Shown here: positions 45,257-54,668 of the stretch, piece by piece | Layout: every line of letters begins with the position of its first letter | How positions within the stretch are numbered: position 1 is the stretch's first letter | IMG/VR virus record: IMGVR_UViG_3300032236_001513 | Coordinates: 1-63,107 of that record | Origin: a virus | Length of the DNA stretch: 63,107 bases | Strand: one strand, 5' to 3' | The notes under the pieces: generated by a model | Database searches by the model: none | What the model saw: only the letters and a program-made list of their open reading frames with translations | What the model was told of the DNA's origin: nothing | Position numbers and translations under genes: made by a program

Positions 45257-48163
45257 TTATGGAATCCAACAATCACAATTGCAGACTATGACATGATTGA
45301 TTGCCTGTTGTACGCTGAGTGTAGAAGGTAACAACGTACTGTTCGTGTAGTTAGGATCTAGGTTTGGTGGTAGATTTGCAGGATTGTATTCTGCTGGAGG
45401 CGCAATGATCACTACGCTATCAACGCGGCTTTCCGGTTTTAGAACAGGCCCTGCTGGTACGAGAGGATTGACGACCGGATTCGGGGAACATGAAAGAATA
45501 GGAGTAATGTCTCCTCCGTTCGTCCCTGATCCTTGTTGAAAACCAGGAGTGACATTTGCACTTGCGATATCTGCAGGTAGATATGATCCTGAAGGGATAG
45601 GAGTTATTTCTGCATCACCGATCGAATTAGCAGGCCAGGCAGGAACTGTATAAGGCTTACCACTAGGACAAGTGATTCCAGTATCAGCTTTTGCAACAGG
45701 TGATACACCATTCGCTATGAATTGTTTCGTAGAAGCATCAGACAGTGTGTCAGGAATATTGTTGTCTTGATCAATACCTAACCGTTGCAATCTGACTTGA
45801 TTACGAGATTCGCGCATCAATGCGACAGCACTCTGTCCACCTACTGAATTCATATCTGAAATCGCTTCAAGTGTTTGTGCTGCACCATGCGGGGTAGTAT
45901 CCTGTGCGAAACCGGGCACAGAATCTACGAAGGTGTACATGCTTGCAGGAGAAGGATTCAAGAATGGATCAGTCGGAACTGAGACTGGTACCATAGCTGC
46001 ATAGCGTGAACGTTGTTCTATTGCTAGTTGATTACCAAGAATATCCCAGTATGCATTCAAATACGTAGTAGCGGTTTGATTGCTTGATGCTATGTTAGCG
46101 ATTTCGGTATTTGCTTGATCGATGTATCCCTGTACGACTGAATTCATTGGGCTGTTCCATCCAGTAGTACCACTAGGGGTATTCGTGCCGCCTGACGAAG
46201 AAGTTGGAGGACATTCAATGTTTGCATACCACCCTGAGCCATTTGGATGGCTACCTCCTGATACTAGATTAACACCAGTGACCCTACCAAACGTAGTTAT
46301 ATCTGTTGGATCAGTACCAATAGTACAAGTTGCACTAGCACCAAACGGTAAGGTGATAACAGGAGCTGATGCACCTCCCCTTCCATATCCACCGCCAGAA
46401 GATACTATAGAAAGAGTAGCGATGTAGTAATTGCTAGGTGAGCTATTACCAATGGTGTATGCAAGTACTGCACCGTTCCAAGTAACTGCTAGATATAAAT
46501 TTTGATAGATGTTGTATAGTGCAGGTGTTTCGAGTTGTCCAATCCTATATGCAATGAGTTGCCAAGGATAGGGAAGTCCAGACATGCATCCAAAGAAGTT
46601 ACTCATCGTATAAGAACCATTTGGTCCACTTCCTAATGAACAGATCGAAGTACTAGTATCAATTGCTTGCTGATTGGTTGGTTTGTCTGTTCCTGCAACA
46701 AGGGGCAGATCAGCAGTATTTTCGATTCCTGATGCTACTTTTGCAAACTTCTCAAAATTCAAAGATTCAATATTTTTTATCTGTCGCATTGAATAGGAGA
46801 ATGCTCCGGCTGCTACCGCTTGATCAGCTGGAATGATATCTGCTAGATAAGAACCAAATCCTTTAGGTAAGGTTTGATAATTAGCAGGATTAGTAGTGTT
46901 ATCAAAAATCGGAGGTGTTCCTGTAGGAACAATAGTTCCGATATATTCTTTAATTGCAGGACTATCTATGTTAGGATTCACGCCTCCATTCAAATAGATA
47001 GGATAATATGTTTTGCTATTTGTAGGAAGTCCGGTTGTACCGTTATAAACAGGAACAGTTAATGATGGATAACTAGTAGGGAAAATCTTTCTCACATTCA
47101 ATAGATCAGCTAGAGTATCTAGCCCTTGAGTCTTGCATTGTAGTGGTGCAAGAATATGGGTTAGATTTTCTCCGGTGATGATCAAGAACGCACCGTATAC
47201 CTGTTGTTCTAGATTCTTGCTAGCATTGGGAATGTTGCCGCTCGTTATAGATGCGATATCTGAATTCGACAGGCCTGCTGATAGCAAAGCAAGTCCTAAG
47301 TCTTGTGTCATCGCTCCGTTCTTGCCGATGGTTGCAAGCAGGGTTGATGGCATACCGAAAGTTGCGATATGCTTTAGATCAAGTGCTTTACCTAAGTTTG
47401 TTAGATCATTACCGAAATCATTTGCAGCTAATGATACTCCTGACAAATCACCGCTGATTAAATCACTCATGTTACTGTATACACCCTGCAAGAATGTATT
47501 TGAATTATTAATAGCGTTGATCGCCTGATTCGAAGATGACATGAACGAGTTACATGTTATGAATGAAGATAGGAACTCTTTAAGTTGTGGTGTTGATTGT
47601 GTAGGACTAGAACCATTCCAGTTCAATTCATTCCAAGCTTGCAACGCGAATAGGCGCAAGAATCCCCATTGGGTCACTGCTGCATTTGGGTTAGTAGTAT
47701 CATATGGATACCATGTTGCTTGCTGTCCTGTATCAGTATTTCCTGTAATACCGTAACCGCTGTTTACGGGTCCGGGTAATGCAGGAGAAACACCTTGATT
47801 CTGTGCATAAGCTAATGCAGTTGTTGTCCATACTCCACTAGGATCTGATACTACATACTTGGAGGATACTGCATTTCCTAGTGCAGGAAGTACTCCAGCA
47901 CCAATAGAGATCAAGTTATTATAAGTTGTGTTGGTGAGTGTGGTATTACTGTTGCCCGGACCTCTAGTATAACCATCATTGATTGCCCAAGTCAACATTC
48001 TCAATGAACTGTTTTGAACAATGGATCCAAATGTATAGGTACTATTGTTTTTACTAGAACCAATATAACCAGTGACTACAGGATTAATACCTATGCCTGT
48101 ATTCTGTAGCAGCGACCCTAATAGATTTATTCCTAACGGACTTTGTTTACCTGTGTTTGCCAT
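45257..48163 (-). CDS. Large virion/baseplate-type protein
   Basis: 968 residues, Asn/Ser/Thr/Gly-rich, beginning MANTGKQSPLGINLLGSLLQ, no signal peptide. Long stretches look like structural virion protein (VVTGYIGSSKNNSTYTFGSI, WAINDGYTRGPGNSNTTLTN), with a helical RRSRYAAMVPVS-type region later. It is preceded by the PAAR gene with 9 bp between, so I infer a baseplate or tail-spike-associated component. No enzyme motif is evident. AAGGAAATAGT precedes the ATG. Confidence 0.6.
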   Translation of the reverse strand: MANTGKQSPLGINLLGSLLQNTGIGINPVVTGYIGSSKNNSTYTFGSIVQNSSLRMLTWAINDGYTRGPGNSNTTLTNTTYNNLISIGAGVLPALGNAVSSKYVVSDPSGVWTTTALAYAQNQGVSPALPGPVNSGYGITGNTDTGQQATWYPYDTTNPNAAVTQWGFLRLFALQAWNELNWNGSSPTQSTPQLKEFLSSFITCNSFMSSSNQAINAINNSNTFLQGVYSNMSDLISGDLSGVSLAANDFGNDLTNLGKALDLKHIATFGMPSTLLATIGKNGAMTQDLGLALLSAGLSNSDIASITSGNIPNASKNLEQQVYGAFLIITGENLTHILAPLQCKTQGLDTLADLLNVRKIFPTSYPSLTVPVYNGTTGLPTNSKTYYPIYLNGGVNPNIDSPAIKEYIGTIVPTGTPPIFDNTTNPANYQTLPKGFGSYLADIIPADQAVAAGAFSYSMRQIKNIESLNFEKFAKVASGIENTADLPLVAGTDKPTNQQAIDTSTSICSLGSGPNGSYTMSNFFGCMSGLPYPWQLIAYRIGQLETPALYNIYQNLYLAVTWNGAVLAYTIGNSSPSNYYIATLSIVSSGGGYGRGGASAPVITLPFGASATCTIGTDPTDITTFGRVTGVNLVSGGSHPNGSGWYANIECPPTSSSGGTNTPSGTTGWNSPMNSVVQGYIDQANTEIANIASSNQTATTYLNAYWDILGNQLAIEQRSRYAAMVPVSVPTDPFLNPSPASMYTFVDSVPGFAQDTTPHGAAQTLEAISDMNSVGGQSAVALMRESRNQVRLQRLGIDQDNNIPDTLSDASTKQFIANGVSPVAKADTGITCPSGKPYTVPAWPANSIGDAEITPIPSGSYLPADIASANVTPGFQQGSGTNGGDITPILSCSPNPVVNPLVPAGPVLKPESRVDSVVIIAPPAEYNPANLPPNLDPNYTNSTLLPSTLSVQQAINHVIVCNCDCWIP

Positions 48164-48172
48164 ACTATTTCC

Positions 48173-48442
48173 TTATGGCACAAACACATCAGGACTACCT
48201 TGAGCAATCTTATGTCCGCAAGTATTTCCTGACCCAACCCGTAGAACGGCGACCCCCTCAGCAAACACAGTCGGACTACCTTCAGTAGTCTTTGCTGATT
48301 TGTGTTTGTCTCCTTTAGGGTGAGGGGTGATATCACTCACATGCAAGCCAACAGCAATGCCGTTAGCAAAGACAGTACCTGCCCCTCTAACAATTTTACC
48401 GCCTGCATCGTTCTGGTCGCCTTTTCTACTTAGTTGTGCCAT
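48173..48442 (-). CDS. PAAR-motif spike-tip protein (gp5.4-like)
   Basis: 89 residues built of short metal-binding turns: AQLSRKGDQNDAGGKIVRGA, GLHVSDITPHPKGD, then GSPTVFAEGVAVLRVGSGNT and CGHKIAQGSPDVFVP. The repeated G(S/A)PTVFANGxAV phrase with His and Cys is characteristic of PAAR proteins that sharpen the central tail spike for membrane penetration. T4 encodes an equivalent, gp5.4. It is followed by the 968-aa protein. Confidence 0.8.
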   Translation of the reverse strand: MAQLSRKGDQNDAGGKIVRGAGTVFANGIAVGLHVSDITPHPKGDKHKSAKTTEGSPTVFAEGVAVLRVGSGNTCGHKIAQGSPDVFVP

Positions 48443-48443
48443 G

Positions 48444-48743
48444 TCATCCCATTATGAGTTTCTTATCCGGAATCTTAATTCCGGTCGTTGCTTCAATGTA
48501 CTTTGACTTAACGCTTGCGTCAGTCAATGCAAACACTGTGATGTTCTTAGTATTTAGTCTGGTCTCGGCCTTGGGATCTCCGGTGAATAGAGAAGGAATG
48601 AGACCAACTCCTTGAGGACCGGGTGCGACTGAGAGGGGATCATGAATCACGATTTCATCTCCGTCGATCTTTAATACCTTAGTAACTAATTCTTCACCAG
48701 AGGTGAGCTTGAACGTATATACCTGATTGATGTTTAATTCCAC
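48444..48743 (-). CDS. Small Sm/LSM-like beta-barrel protein
   Basis: 99 residues: VYTFKLTSGEELVTKVLKID, then DEIVIHDPLSVAPGPQGVGL. The strand pattern (xFxLxxGExxxxxVxxxD) is like an Sm-fold or similar small barrel; a GPxGV loop follows. Neighbour of the PAAR gene. It could be a baseplate part or RNA/DNA-associated protein; not certain. Confidence 0.55.
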   Translation of the reverse strand: MELNINQVYTFKLTSGEELVTKVLKIDGDEIVIHDPLSVAPGPQGVGLIPSLFTGDPKAETRLNTKNITVFALTDASVKSKYIEATTGIKIPDKKLIMG

Positions 48744-48747
48744 GTTG

Positions 48748-48972
48748 TTATCCTTGTAACTTTTCTTTTAGTTCTGTAAATCCGCCTACATATTCTCCAT
48801 CAAGGAAAATCTGCGGTACTGTACGGGCAGTCGGAACAGCTTCTAGTAGCTGCTCTTTTGTATATCCGTCACCGATCTTGTACTCTTCAAATTCAATACC
48901 CTTACGCTCCAGTAGAGCCTTTGCTTGTACACAATATGGGCAGGAATCTTTACTCCAAACTGTTGCCTTCAT
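48748..48972 (-). CDS. grx: Glutaredoxin
   Basis: 74 residues from ATG 48972 (AAGGAGAAAGAA upstream). ATVWSKDSCPYCVQAKALLE has the CPYC active site, and TVPQIFLDGEYVGGFTEL the cis-proline and glutathione-binding end. It supplies electrons to ribonucleotide reductase (as T4 NrdC does). It follows nrdB by 11 bp in the same operon. Confidence 0.93.
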   Translation of the reverse strand: MKATVWSKDSCPYCVQAKALLERKGIEFEEYKIGDGYTKEQLLEAVPTARTVPQIFLDGEYVGGFTELKEKLQG

Positions 48973-48982
48973 TTCTTTCTCC

Positions 48983-50083
48983 TTATAAAGTTGGTAATTC
49001 ATTGTAATCAAGAGTATCGCTCATGACTCCGATAACGTAGTTAGTTGATTCTGATTCTTGTAGTGCTGTTTGCTTTTTGGAGGTATCCGTATGCTTGTTG
49101 AACCAAGGGATAGGAGTAGTCTTTGGTGCTGGATTCCAGTATTTAATGCCGATCTGTTTAAGAGCGTCTACGGCAGTATAGTCTACAAAGTCGATAAGAA
49201 TGCTAGCGTTAAGACCAATGACAGGACCCTTCTTGAAAAGATACACTGCCCAGTCTTTTTCTTCACGGATCACATCCTCATAAATCTGTCTAACTTCAGC
49301 TTCGCAATCAATCTTTGCTTGAGCAAAGCGAGGATCTTCCTTGACAACCTGATTGATGATCCATGCCGTCCATTCCTTGTGCAAGAGTTCATCTTGCAGG
49401 ATCAGACTGATGATATTGCCGTTGCCCATAAAAATCTTATTCTCTACCATTGCGAGAGAAGTAGCAAAAGATACCATGAAACGGAATGCTTCAAGCGCAT
49501 ATGATGCATGAAGTGCTAACCAGATCGCATTGATATGCTTTTGTTCATTCACATATCCGTTGACTTCCTTGATGCAATTTAGTTCATGCAAGTCATCATA
49601 GTACTTGCCGATACTCGCTGCCATGCTAATGATTTCGTGTGTTTCATGAATTGTGTTAAACACTTCCTTCGGAACGTTATAGATGTTACGAATGATGTGT
49701 GAATAGGAACGTGAATGGATGTTCGTCTCAAAGAAGCCCCAGTTGTACATGAGTGCTTCTAGCTCAGGAATAGAACAGACAGGAGTGAATACCTGAGTAG
49801 GTCCGCGACCCTGAATGCTATCTAGTGCAGTCTGCCTAAGTAGGTTGCTTGTAAAGATATGTGAGATTGATGCAGATGCATCTTTCATATCATTAGCATC
49901 CTTAGTCAATGAGATTTCTTCTGGTACCCAAAAGAATCCACGAGCAGTCTGTTCGATCTTCTGTAGCTTTTGATACTTGACTTCTTCGAAACGCTGAACA
50001 GTCACAGGACCTTCTGGATCCAAAAACATCTTGCGTTGAAGGTAGTCGGTCTTAGTGGTTAGGTCGTACTGTTCTTTGCTCAT
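48983..50083 (-). CDS. nrdB: Ribonucleotide reductase small subunit
   Basis: 366 residues. FETNIHSRSYSHIIRNIYNV carries the iron-ligand Glu/His and a candidate radical tyrosine; HETHEIISM and LQDELLHKEWTAWI supply other ligands, ending in DTLDYNELPTL, the C-terminal tail that docks on NrdA. With NrdA it makes dNDPs for replication. The ATG overlaps the end of the HNH gene (ATGA), so its translation depends on that junction. Confidence 0.93.
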   Translation of the reverse strand: MSKEQYDLTTKTDYLQRKMFLDPEGPVTVQRFEEVKYQKLQKIEQTARGFFWVPEEISLTKDANDMKDASASISHIFTSNLLRQTALDSIQGRGPTQVFTPVCSIPELEALMYNWGFFETNIHSRSYSHIIRNIYNVPKEVFNTIHETHEIISMAASIGKYYDDLHELNCIKEVNGYVNEQKHINAIWLALHASYALEAFRFMVSFATSLAMVENKIFMGNGNIISLILQDELLHKEWTAWIINQVVKEDPRFAQAKIDCEAEVRQIYEDVIREEKDWAVYLFKKGPVIGLNASILIDFVDYTAVDALKQIGIKYWNPAPKTTPIPWFNKHTDTSKKQTALQESESTNYVIGVMSDTLDYNELPTL

Positions 50084-50757
50084 TCTTTATTCCATTCTGG
50101 GTCTTGTGTTGGAATCCAACCACTTCTAAAATATTTTACCATATTCATATACGGTCCTATAACCTTGCTTTCATTAATATAACACTTATCGTTCACTAAT
50201 GTATATAACTTACAATACGATGGTTTATGGTTTTCTACCCAAACCTTGTAAATCGTTTCTGCTTGTTTCCAAACAGATTTAGAATAATCTGTTGCTCTTG
50301 GATGATTCCAGGGTTTAACACCAGAACATGGATTTTTTCCACCCGTCATTCGCGTAGACATTGATTTTATTGTGTCGTCCGAAAAGTTAACTTTATTTTT
50401 ATAGCCTGTTATACCCTTGTTCCATGGCCCGTTTAAGATTGACGGGTTATTAGGACCACGCATATACTCAGAATATTGTCTCTTTAACCAACCGTATGAC
50501 TTGTTGTTTCTCTGTTGTTCACTATTTGATGATAACATAAACATAGCGGCTTTTACCAGTTTTATATTGTTAGGATACAGTTTAACTAATAGCAGATGAC
50601 ACAAATAATGTTCTTCAGGAGTCAATGATACTAAGTTAGTTGCGTCATCTGTTCCACCAAGACATTTAGGAACAACATGATGCTTCTCACTATATCCTTC
50701 TAATATTCTACTTTGTCCTCTACTTACTAATGTATCGTATATTTTTTGATAGTTCAT
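50080..50757 (-). CDS. HNH homing endonuclease
   Basis: 225 residues. EKHHVVPKCLGGTDDATNLV (H26-H27, N41) then SLTPEEHYLCHLLLVKL form the HNH zinc/catalytic site; the rest (WNKGITGYKNK, SGVKPWNHPRATDYSKSVWK) is the DNA-contact NUMOD-like region. Free-standing mobile endonuclease inserted between nrdA and nrdB, a common location in T4-like phages. The ATG has AGGAG six bases upstream, just behind a hairpin containing a late promoter (50769-50792). Confidence 0.88.
   Translation of the reverse strand: MNYQKIYDTLVSRGQSRILEGYSEKHHVVPKCLGGTDDATNLVSLTPEEHYLCHLLLVKLYPNNIKLVKAAMFMLSSNSEQQRNNKSYGWLKRQYSEYMRGPNNPSILNGPWNKGITGYKNKVNFSDDTIKSMSTRMTGGKNPCSGVKPWNHPRATDYSKSVWKQAETIYKVWVENHKPSYCKLYTLVNDKCYINESKVIGPYMNMVKYFRSGWIPTQDPEWNKE
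50080..50757 (-). mobile_element. Homing endonuclease gene insertion in the nrd operon
   Basis: The ORF splits nrdA from nrdB and carries its own hairpin-late promoter control. No self-splicing intron core was looked for or seen; the flanking nrd genes are complete, so it is a free-standing insertion. Confidence 0.7.
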
Positions 50758-50768
50758 ATGAATCTCCT

Positions 50769-50792
50769 GTAAACTTATTTATCATAGTTTAC
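50769..50792 (-). promoter_or_regulatory. Late promoter inside a hairpin before the HNH gene
   Basis: GTAAACT (50769-50775) and AGTTTAC (50786-50792) form a 7-bp stem around a 10-nt loop whose minus-strand sequence includes GATAAATA (50776-50783). The hairpin lies just upstream of the AGGAG site. Transcripts from nrdA would carry it and could hide the ribosome site; transcripts starting at the late promoter would not. The layout matches T4 homing endonuclease and lysozyme gene control. Confidence 0.7.
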
Positions 50793-50813
50793 AGAAAACT
50801 TATAGTTTACATA

Positions 50814-53129
50814 CTATAACTTACAACTCTCGCAGGAATCTTCATCTTCAAAGAAGTCAATAGCCTCAAGTGGAGCCGCATCTTCTAGTTCCTTTGAACC
50901 CTGTTTATTAATCAATGAATAATAGAAAGTCTTGATTCCCCAAATCTGAGCCTGCATGAGATTCTTAGCTATGATCGTAGTAGGAACCTTACGATCAGGG
51001 AAGTGTGCAGGGTTATAGAAAGTATTAGTAGAGATAGACTGATCCACATATGCAGCTAGAACAGCGGCAGTCTTGAGATACGGAGCACAATCTGTCTGAT
51101 CCCACATCAACTGATACTTGTTCTTCAGCTTTTGATATTCAGGGACGACCTGCGTGAATGATCCTGCTTTTGATTCCTTGACAGAGATCAACGACATAGG
51201 CATCTCAATGCCATTAGTAGAGTTGATAACGACTGACGAAGATTCAACCGGAGCAATTGCCATGACAGTTGCATTACGAACACCGTGCTGCTTCATTTCA
51301 GCACGTAGATGTTCCCAGTCTAACTCTGGTGCAAAGTTTGCGAGTTCATTAACTCCTTTTGCTCTGAGTTCCCAAGGAAAAATACCCTGACCATAACGAG
51401 TCTTATCAGAATGCAGACACGCGCCGCGCTCCTTAGCTAGTTCAACATTAGCTTCCATCAAATAGTATGATTGATGTTCTGACCATGTCTTAACATCTTG
51501 TAGAGCATCTGAATCCCCATACTTGTAGCCGCGCTTGGCGTGCCAGTATGCAAGATTTGTCACCCCGATACCAATGGGTCGAATCTCATCATTTGATAAC
51601 TTTGATTGGATAGATAGAAAATCCTGATAGTCAAGAATGTTGTTAAGGCTACGAAGCAGAATGCGACATGCCCTACGCATATCTTCTGGATTACGGAATG
51701 CACCCCAGTTTATCGATCCTAAAGTACAGAGTGCAATCCTTCCTTTCTCATCGTCCAAACGGCGGAAAGGCTTAGTGGGAAGCAAAATCTCACAACACAG
51801 GTTGCTCTGATAGATCGTATGATATTCCGGATCGAAGGGACCCTGATTCATCACGTTATCGATGAACACAAGGTAGATACGACCGGTGTCGGTGCGTTCC
51901 TTTAGAATGCCACCCTTGAACACATCTTCTGCTGCCATAGTTTTCTTGCGAAGGTCCTTACGCTTCTCATACTTCATATAGAGTTCTTCAAACTTTGTGA
52001 TGTTTGAATAGAATGCTTCATACAGATCCGGCACTTCATTTGGATCAAAGAAGGTTATGTTTTCTTTGTTCTTGAATCGTCTCCAGAACAATGCTGACAG
52101 CACGACTCCGTAGTCCATGTGCCGCACCCGGGTTTCCTCAGTTCCTTGATTGTTCTTAAGAACGATAAGATCATCAAACTGATGATGCCAGATTGGATAA
52201 AATACTGTAGCACTTGCATTGCGAATTCCTCCTTGTGAACAAGAACGCAGATCACCGAACCACTTTTTTAGAAAAGGAATCATACCAGTGTGCATGATCT
52301 CTCCGCCACGAATGGGTGAACCTAGCGGACGAAGCCTACCAATCTCAAGACCGATGCCAGCACGTTTGCTAGCATACTTTGCCATCATCTCTCCGCTAGC
52401 AAATATGCTATCCAAATCATCGTCACTGCGGATAAGTACGCAACTGCTGAACTGTTTAGTCGGAGTGCCAAGACCAGCCAGCACAGGTGTAGCAAGAGTA
52501 AATAAACCGTCCGATGCGGCCGAATAGTACTCCTTGATATATCGTAGTCTAGCTGAATTAGGTTCTTCTTTATGGAAGACAGTTGCCGCAGCAACCATAT
52601 AACGAACCTGAGGGGTCTCGTAGATTTCTTTGGTAGCTCTGTTTCTAACAAGATACTTCTCTATTAGCTGTTCGATGGCGGCGTATGAGTACTCTTCATC
52701 TTTTGAATGGTCGATGATATCGTTCATCTTATTCCAGTCATCTTCGGAATACCATTCTAAGAGTTCCGAAGTGTAAAGGCCCACCTCAACGTTCTTCTTC
52801 ACTATCTCATACAAATGCGGTGGCTGGTATGCTCCGTAAACATCTTTACGGAGCATAGATAAACGTTGCTTTCCTGCAACATATTGATAATTAGTATGTC
52901 CTATCGTAGGGTTGTTTTCTACATCAATAAGATCAACTATCGCTCTAAGGGTAAGGTCATCAATCTCTCTAGTCGTGATTCCATCATAAAAATGAGGATG
53001 TGCCTTGATCTCAATCATAGACTGACTTACATCTGCAATTCCTCTACAAATCTTAGATATCTGCCCTTGCCACTTTTCTAGAGCTAGTAGCTCTACACTT
53101 CCTGATCTTTTAGTTACATTGATAGTCAT
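50814..53129 (-). CDS. nrdA: Ribonucleotide reductase large subunit (class Ia)
   Basis: 771 residues. Thiyl-site and substrate region: TKQFSSCVLIRSDDDLDSIF, YQSNLCCEILLPTKPFRRLD, ALCTLGSINWGAF, VMAIAPVESSSVVINSTNGI, with the N-terminal cone region before. The end, EDEDSCESCKL, is the redox-active C-x-x-C tail that glutaredoxin reduces. It provides dNTP precursors with NrdB. It ends in TAG right after the tail, so suppression would extend the redox tail by 13 residues. Confidence 0.95.
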   Translation of the reverse strand: MTINVTKRSGSVELLALEKWQGQISKICRGIADVSQSMIEIKAHPHFYDGITTREIDDLTLRAIVDLIDVENNPTIGHTNYQYVAGKQRLSMLRKDVYGAYQPPHLYEIVKKNVEVGLYTSELLEWYSEDDWNKMNDIIDHSKDEEYSYAAIEQLIEKYLVRNRATKEIYETPQVRYMVAAATVFHKEEPNSARLRYIKEYYSAASDGLFTLATPVLAGLGTPTKQFSSCVLIRSDDDLDSIFASGEMMAKYASKRAGIGLEIGRLRPLGSPIRGGEIMHTGMIPFLKKWFGDLRSCSQGGIRNASATVFYPIWHHQFDDLIVLKNNQGTEETRVRHMDYGVVLSALFWRRFKNKENITFFDPNEVPDLYEAFYSNITKFEELYMKYEKRKDLRKKTMAAEDVFKGGILKERTDTGRIYLVFIDNVMNQGPFDPEYHTIYQSNLCCEILLPTKPFRRLDDEKGRIALCTLGSINWGAFRNPEDMRRACRILLRSLNNILDYQDFLSIQSKLSNDEIRPIGIGVTNLAYWHAKRGYKYGDSDALQDVKTWSEHQSYYLMEANVELAKERGACLHSDKTRYGQGIFPWELRAKGVNELANFAPELDWEHLRAEMKQHGVRNATVMAIAPVESSSVVINSTNGIEMPMSLISVKESKAGSFTQVVPEYQKLKNKYQLMWDQTDCAPYLKTAAVLAAYVDQSISTNTFYNPAHFPDRKVPTTIIAKNLMQAQIWGIKTFYYSLINKQGSKELEDAAPLEAIDFFEDEDSCESCKL

Positions 53130-53572
53130 GGTTTACCTATTTTCTTTGTCAATGAGTCTGTACTGATGTGCTGTACGATTTTGAATTGTGTTAGATCAGT
53201 ATTTACTACTGAGTTTGGACACCAATTCATCACATACTTTGCGTTGTCAACCAAAACTAATACAACCTCATTCGCATTATCATCTAATGCGTCTACAAAG
53301 TCAATATCATTTATGCCCAATAACATTAATGTGTAGATCATGCCCAGTGCACGAGCATAATCACAATAGTTGTTATCGTTTAATAGGTCCCATGGGTTAG
53401 GCCAATCTTCTATATCGGCTGGATGTAAGTAGTGACTCATCATCGGGCATTGCTGCCAAAATTTATCTACCTCAATACAGCGGGTTTGAAGGTCGGCATC
53501 TTGCAGTGATTCTTTAAGTTCATGCCAAGCACGAAGTCTAGCATAAAAATCTAATAAAAATATGTTTATCAC
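53126..53572 (-). CDS. Conserved phage protein upstream of nrdA
   Basis: 148 residues from GTG 53572 (no ATG in frame). ARLRAWHELKESLQDADLQT, WPNPWDLLNDNNYCDYARAL and GMIYTLMLLGINDIDFVDAL look helical with no membrane span. The function is unknown; I associate similar proteins with T4-like nucleotide operons. The nrdA ATG overlaps its TGA. Confidence 0.6.
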   Translation of the reverse strand: MINIFLLDFYARLRAWHELKESLQDADLQTRCIEVDKFWQQCPMMSHYLHPADIEDWPNPWDLLNDNNYCDYARALGMIYTLMLLGINDIDFVDALDDNANEVVLVLVDNAKYVMNWCPNSVVNTDLTQFKIVQHISTDSLTKKIGKP

Positions 53573-53606
53573 AGTCTTACTTATGATAACTTAATTAAGT
53601 CAAAAA

Positions 53607-54656
53607 TTAAGAAATTGTAACTTTATCTAATATAACACCGTTAAAGGCCACAGAAGATAGTGTAGAGTAGATAATAATTATTGCTCCGTTTGCTCCGTTG
53701 CCGCCCTGACCGCAGGTCGATTGGCCACCGCCCCCTCCGCCTCCGCCGCCGCCGAAGTTGCCGGCATTGCCGGCGGTTCCACCTGCACCAGCGCCTTGAC
53801 CTCCGCTCCCGCCTCCGCCGCCACCTGAACCTATAGTTCCAACTGAAGCAGAACCGTTAAGCTGAACATAACTTATTTCTGTTCCGTTTCCACCTGATCC
53901 GCCGCCACCAGACACCCCGAGGGATGTGTTATCACCGCTCCCTCCCCCGCCTCCGGCGCCAGTAGATCCGTTTCCACCGGCACCGGTGGCTACTCCACCG
54001 GTACCGCCCGGACCTCCTAAATAGGTTAGACCACCTGCAGCACCTGCGCCAGCCGCAGTCGGAGGTGCAGAAACCTGCTGAGGCGCGCCTCCTGTTCCGC
54101 CGCCTCCTCCGCCACCAGCGGATGCAAGATTGCCTCCGCTGCCACCTGTAGTCCCATTACCGTATGGGCCGCCAGCAGAGCCGCCGCCGCCTCCTCCGCT
54201 AGTAGCGGCGGCACCGCCACCGGAACCACCTGTTCCACCGTTAAATTTTGTTGTACCTATACTAGTGCTTGCTAAACCGCCGGCGCCGCCAACGTTGTTT
54301 GTACCGCCTGAACCGGGTTGTGCTTGTGCACCCGTAGTGCTAAGTGTAGGTGCGGCATTTGATGTGTTTAACCAAGTAGTTGATCCTGCTCCTCCGGCAG
54401 TTGATCCCGGAGCAGCTCCAGTGCCTCCTGTACCTATAAATAAAAATAATGTCTGACTTGCAGTTACGGTAACACTTGATATTGCATAAGCGCCACCACC
54501 GCCACCACCGGCACCAATTGCGTTAGGAGCACCGCTAGCACCGCCGCCTCCTCCTCCAATACAAATTACAGTAATAGGTTGGGTTACGTCTGCATTTGCG
54601 GGTACAGTGATACTGCTATATCCGGTAGTTGTGTATGCAATAGTTGTTAATGGCAT
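53607..54656 (-). CDS. Glycine-rich protein, putative receptor-binding adhesin
   Basis: 349 residues. An N-terminal beta-rich part (TTTGYSSITVPANADVTQPI, CIGGGGGGASG) is followed by long G-rich runs (GAGGGGGGAYA, TGGSGGGAAATSGGGGGGSA) interrupted by short ordered bits. This composition resembles the polyglycine-helix tips (gp38-type) of T-even long tail fibres that contact the host receptor. It lies next to three fibre genes. A repeat-caused low-complexity protein of another role is possible. Confidence 0.62.
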   Translation of the reverse strand: MPLTTIAYTTTGYSSITVPANADVTQPITVICIGGGGGGASGAPNAIGAGGGGGGAYAISSVTVTASQTLFLFIGTGGTGAAPGSTAGGAGSTTWLNTSNAAPTLSTTGAQAQPGSGGTNNVGGAGGLASTSIGTTKFNGGTGGSGGGAAATSGGGGGGSAGGPYGNGTTGGSGGNLASAGGGGGGGTGGAPQQVSAPPTAAGAGAAGGLTYLGGPGGTGGVATGAGGNGSTGAGGGGGSGDNTSLGVSGGGGSGGNGTEISYVQLNGSASVGTIGSGGGGGGSGGQGAGAGGTAGNAGNFGGGGGGGGGGQSTCGQGGNGANGAIIIIYSTLSSVAFNGVILDKVTIS

Positions 54657-54668
54657 AGTGATATCCTA

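Noticed and set aside
3703-53129. General reassignment of TAG to an amino acid (genetic code 15)
   Set aside because: Many genes, including folE, csgF and nrdA, end in TAG at the right place for their family, so TAG is still a stop here; only local suppression is proposed.
53188-54456. Proline-rich plus-strand frame opposite the glycine-rich protein
   Set aside because: It is the complement of Gly codons (GGN to NCC) and has no start signals.
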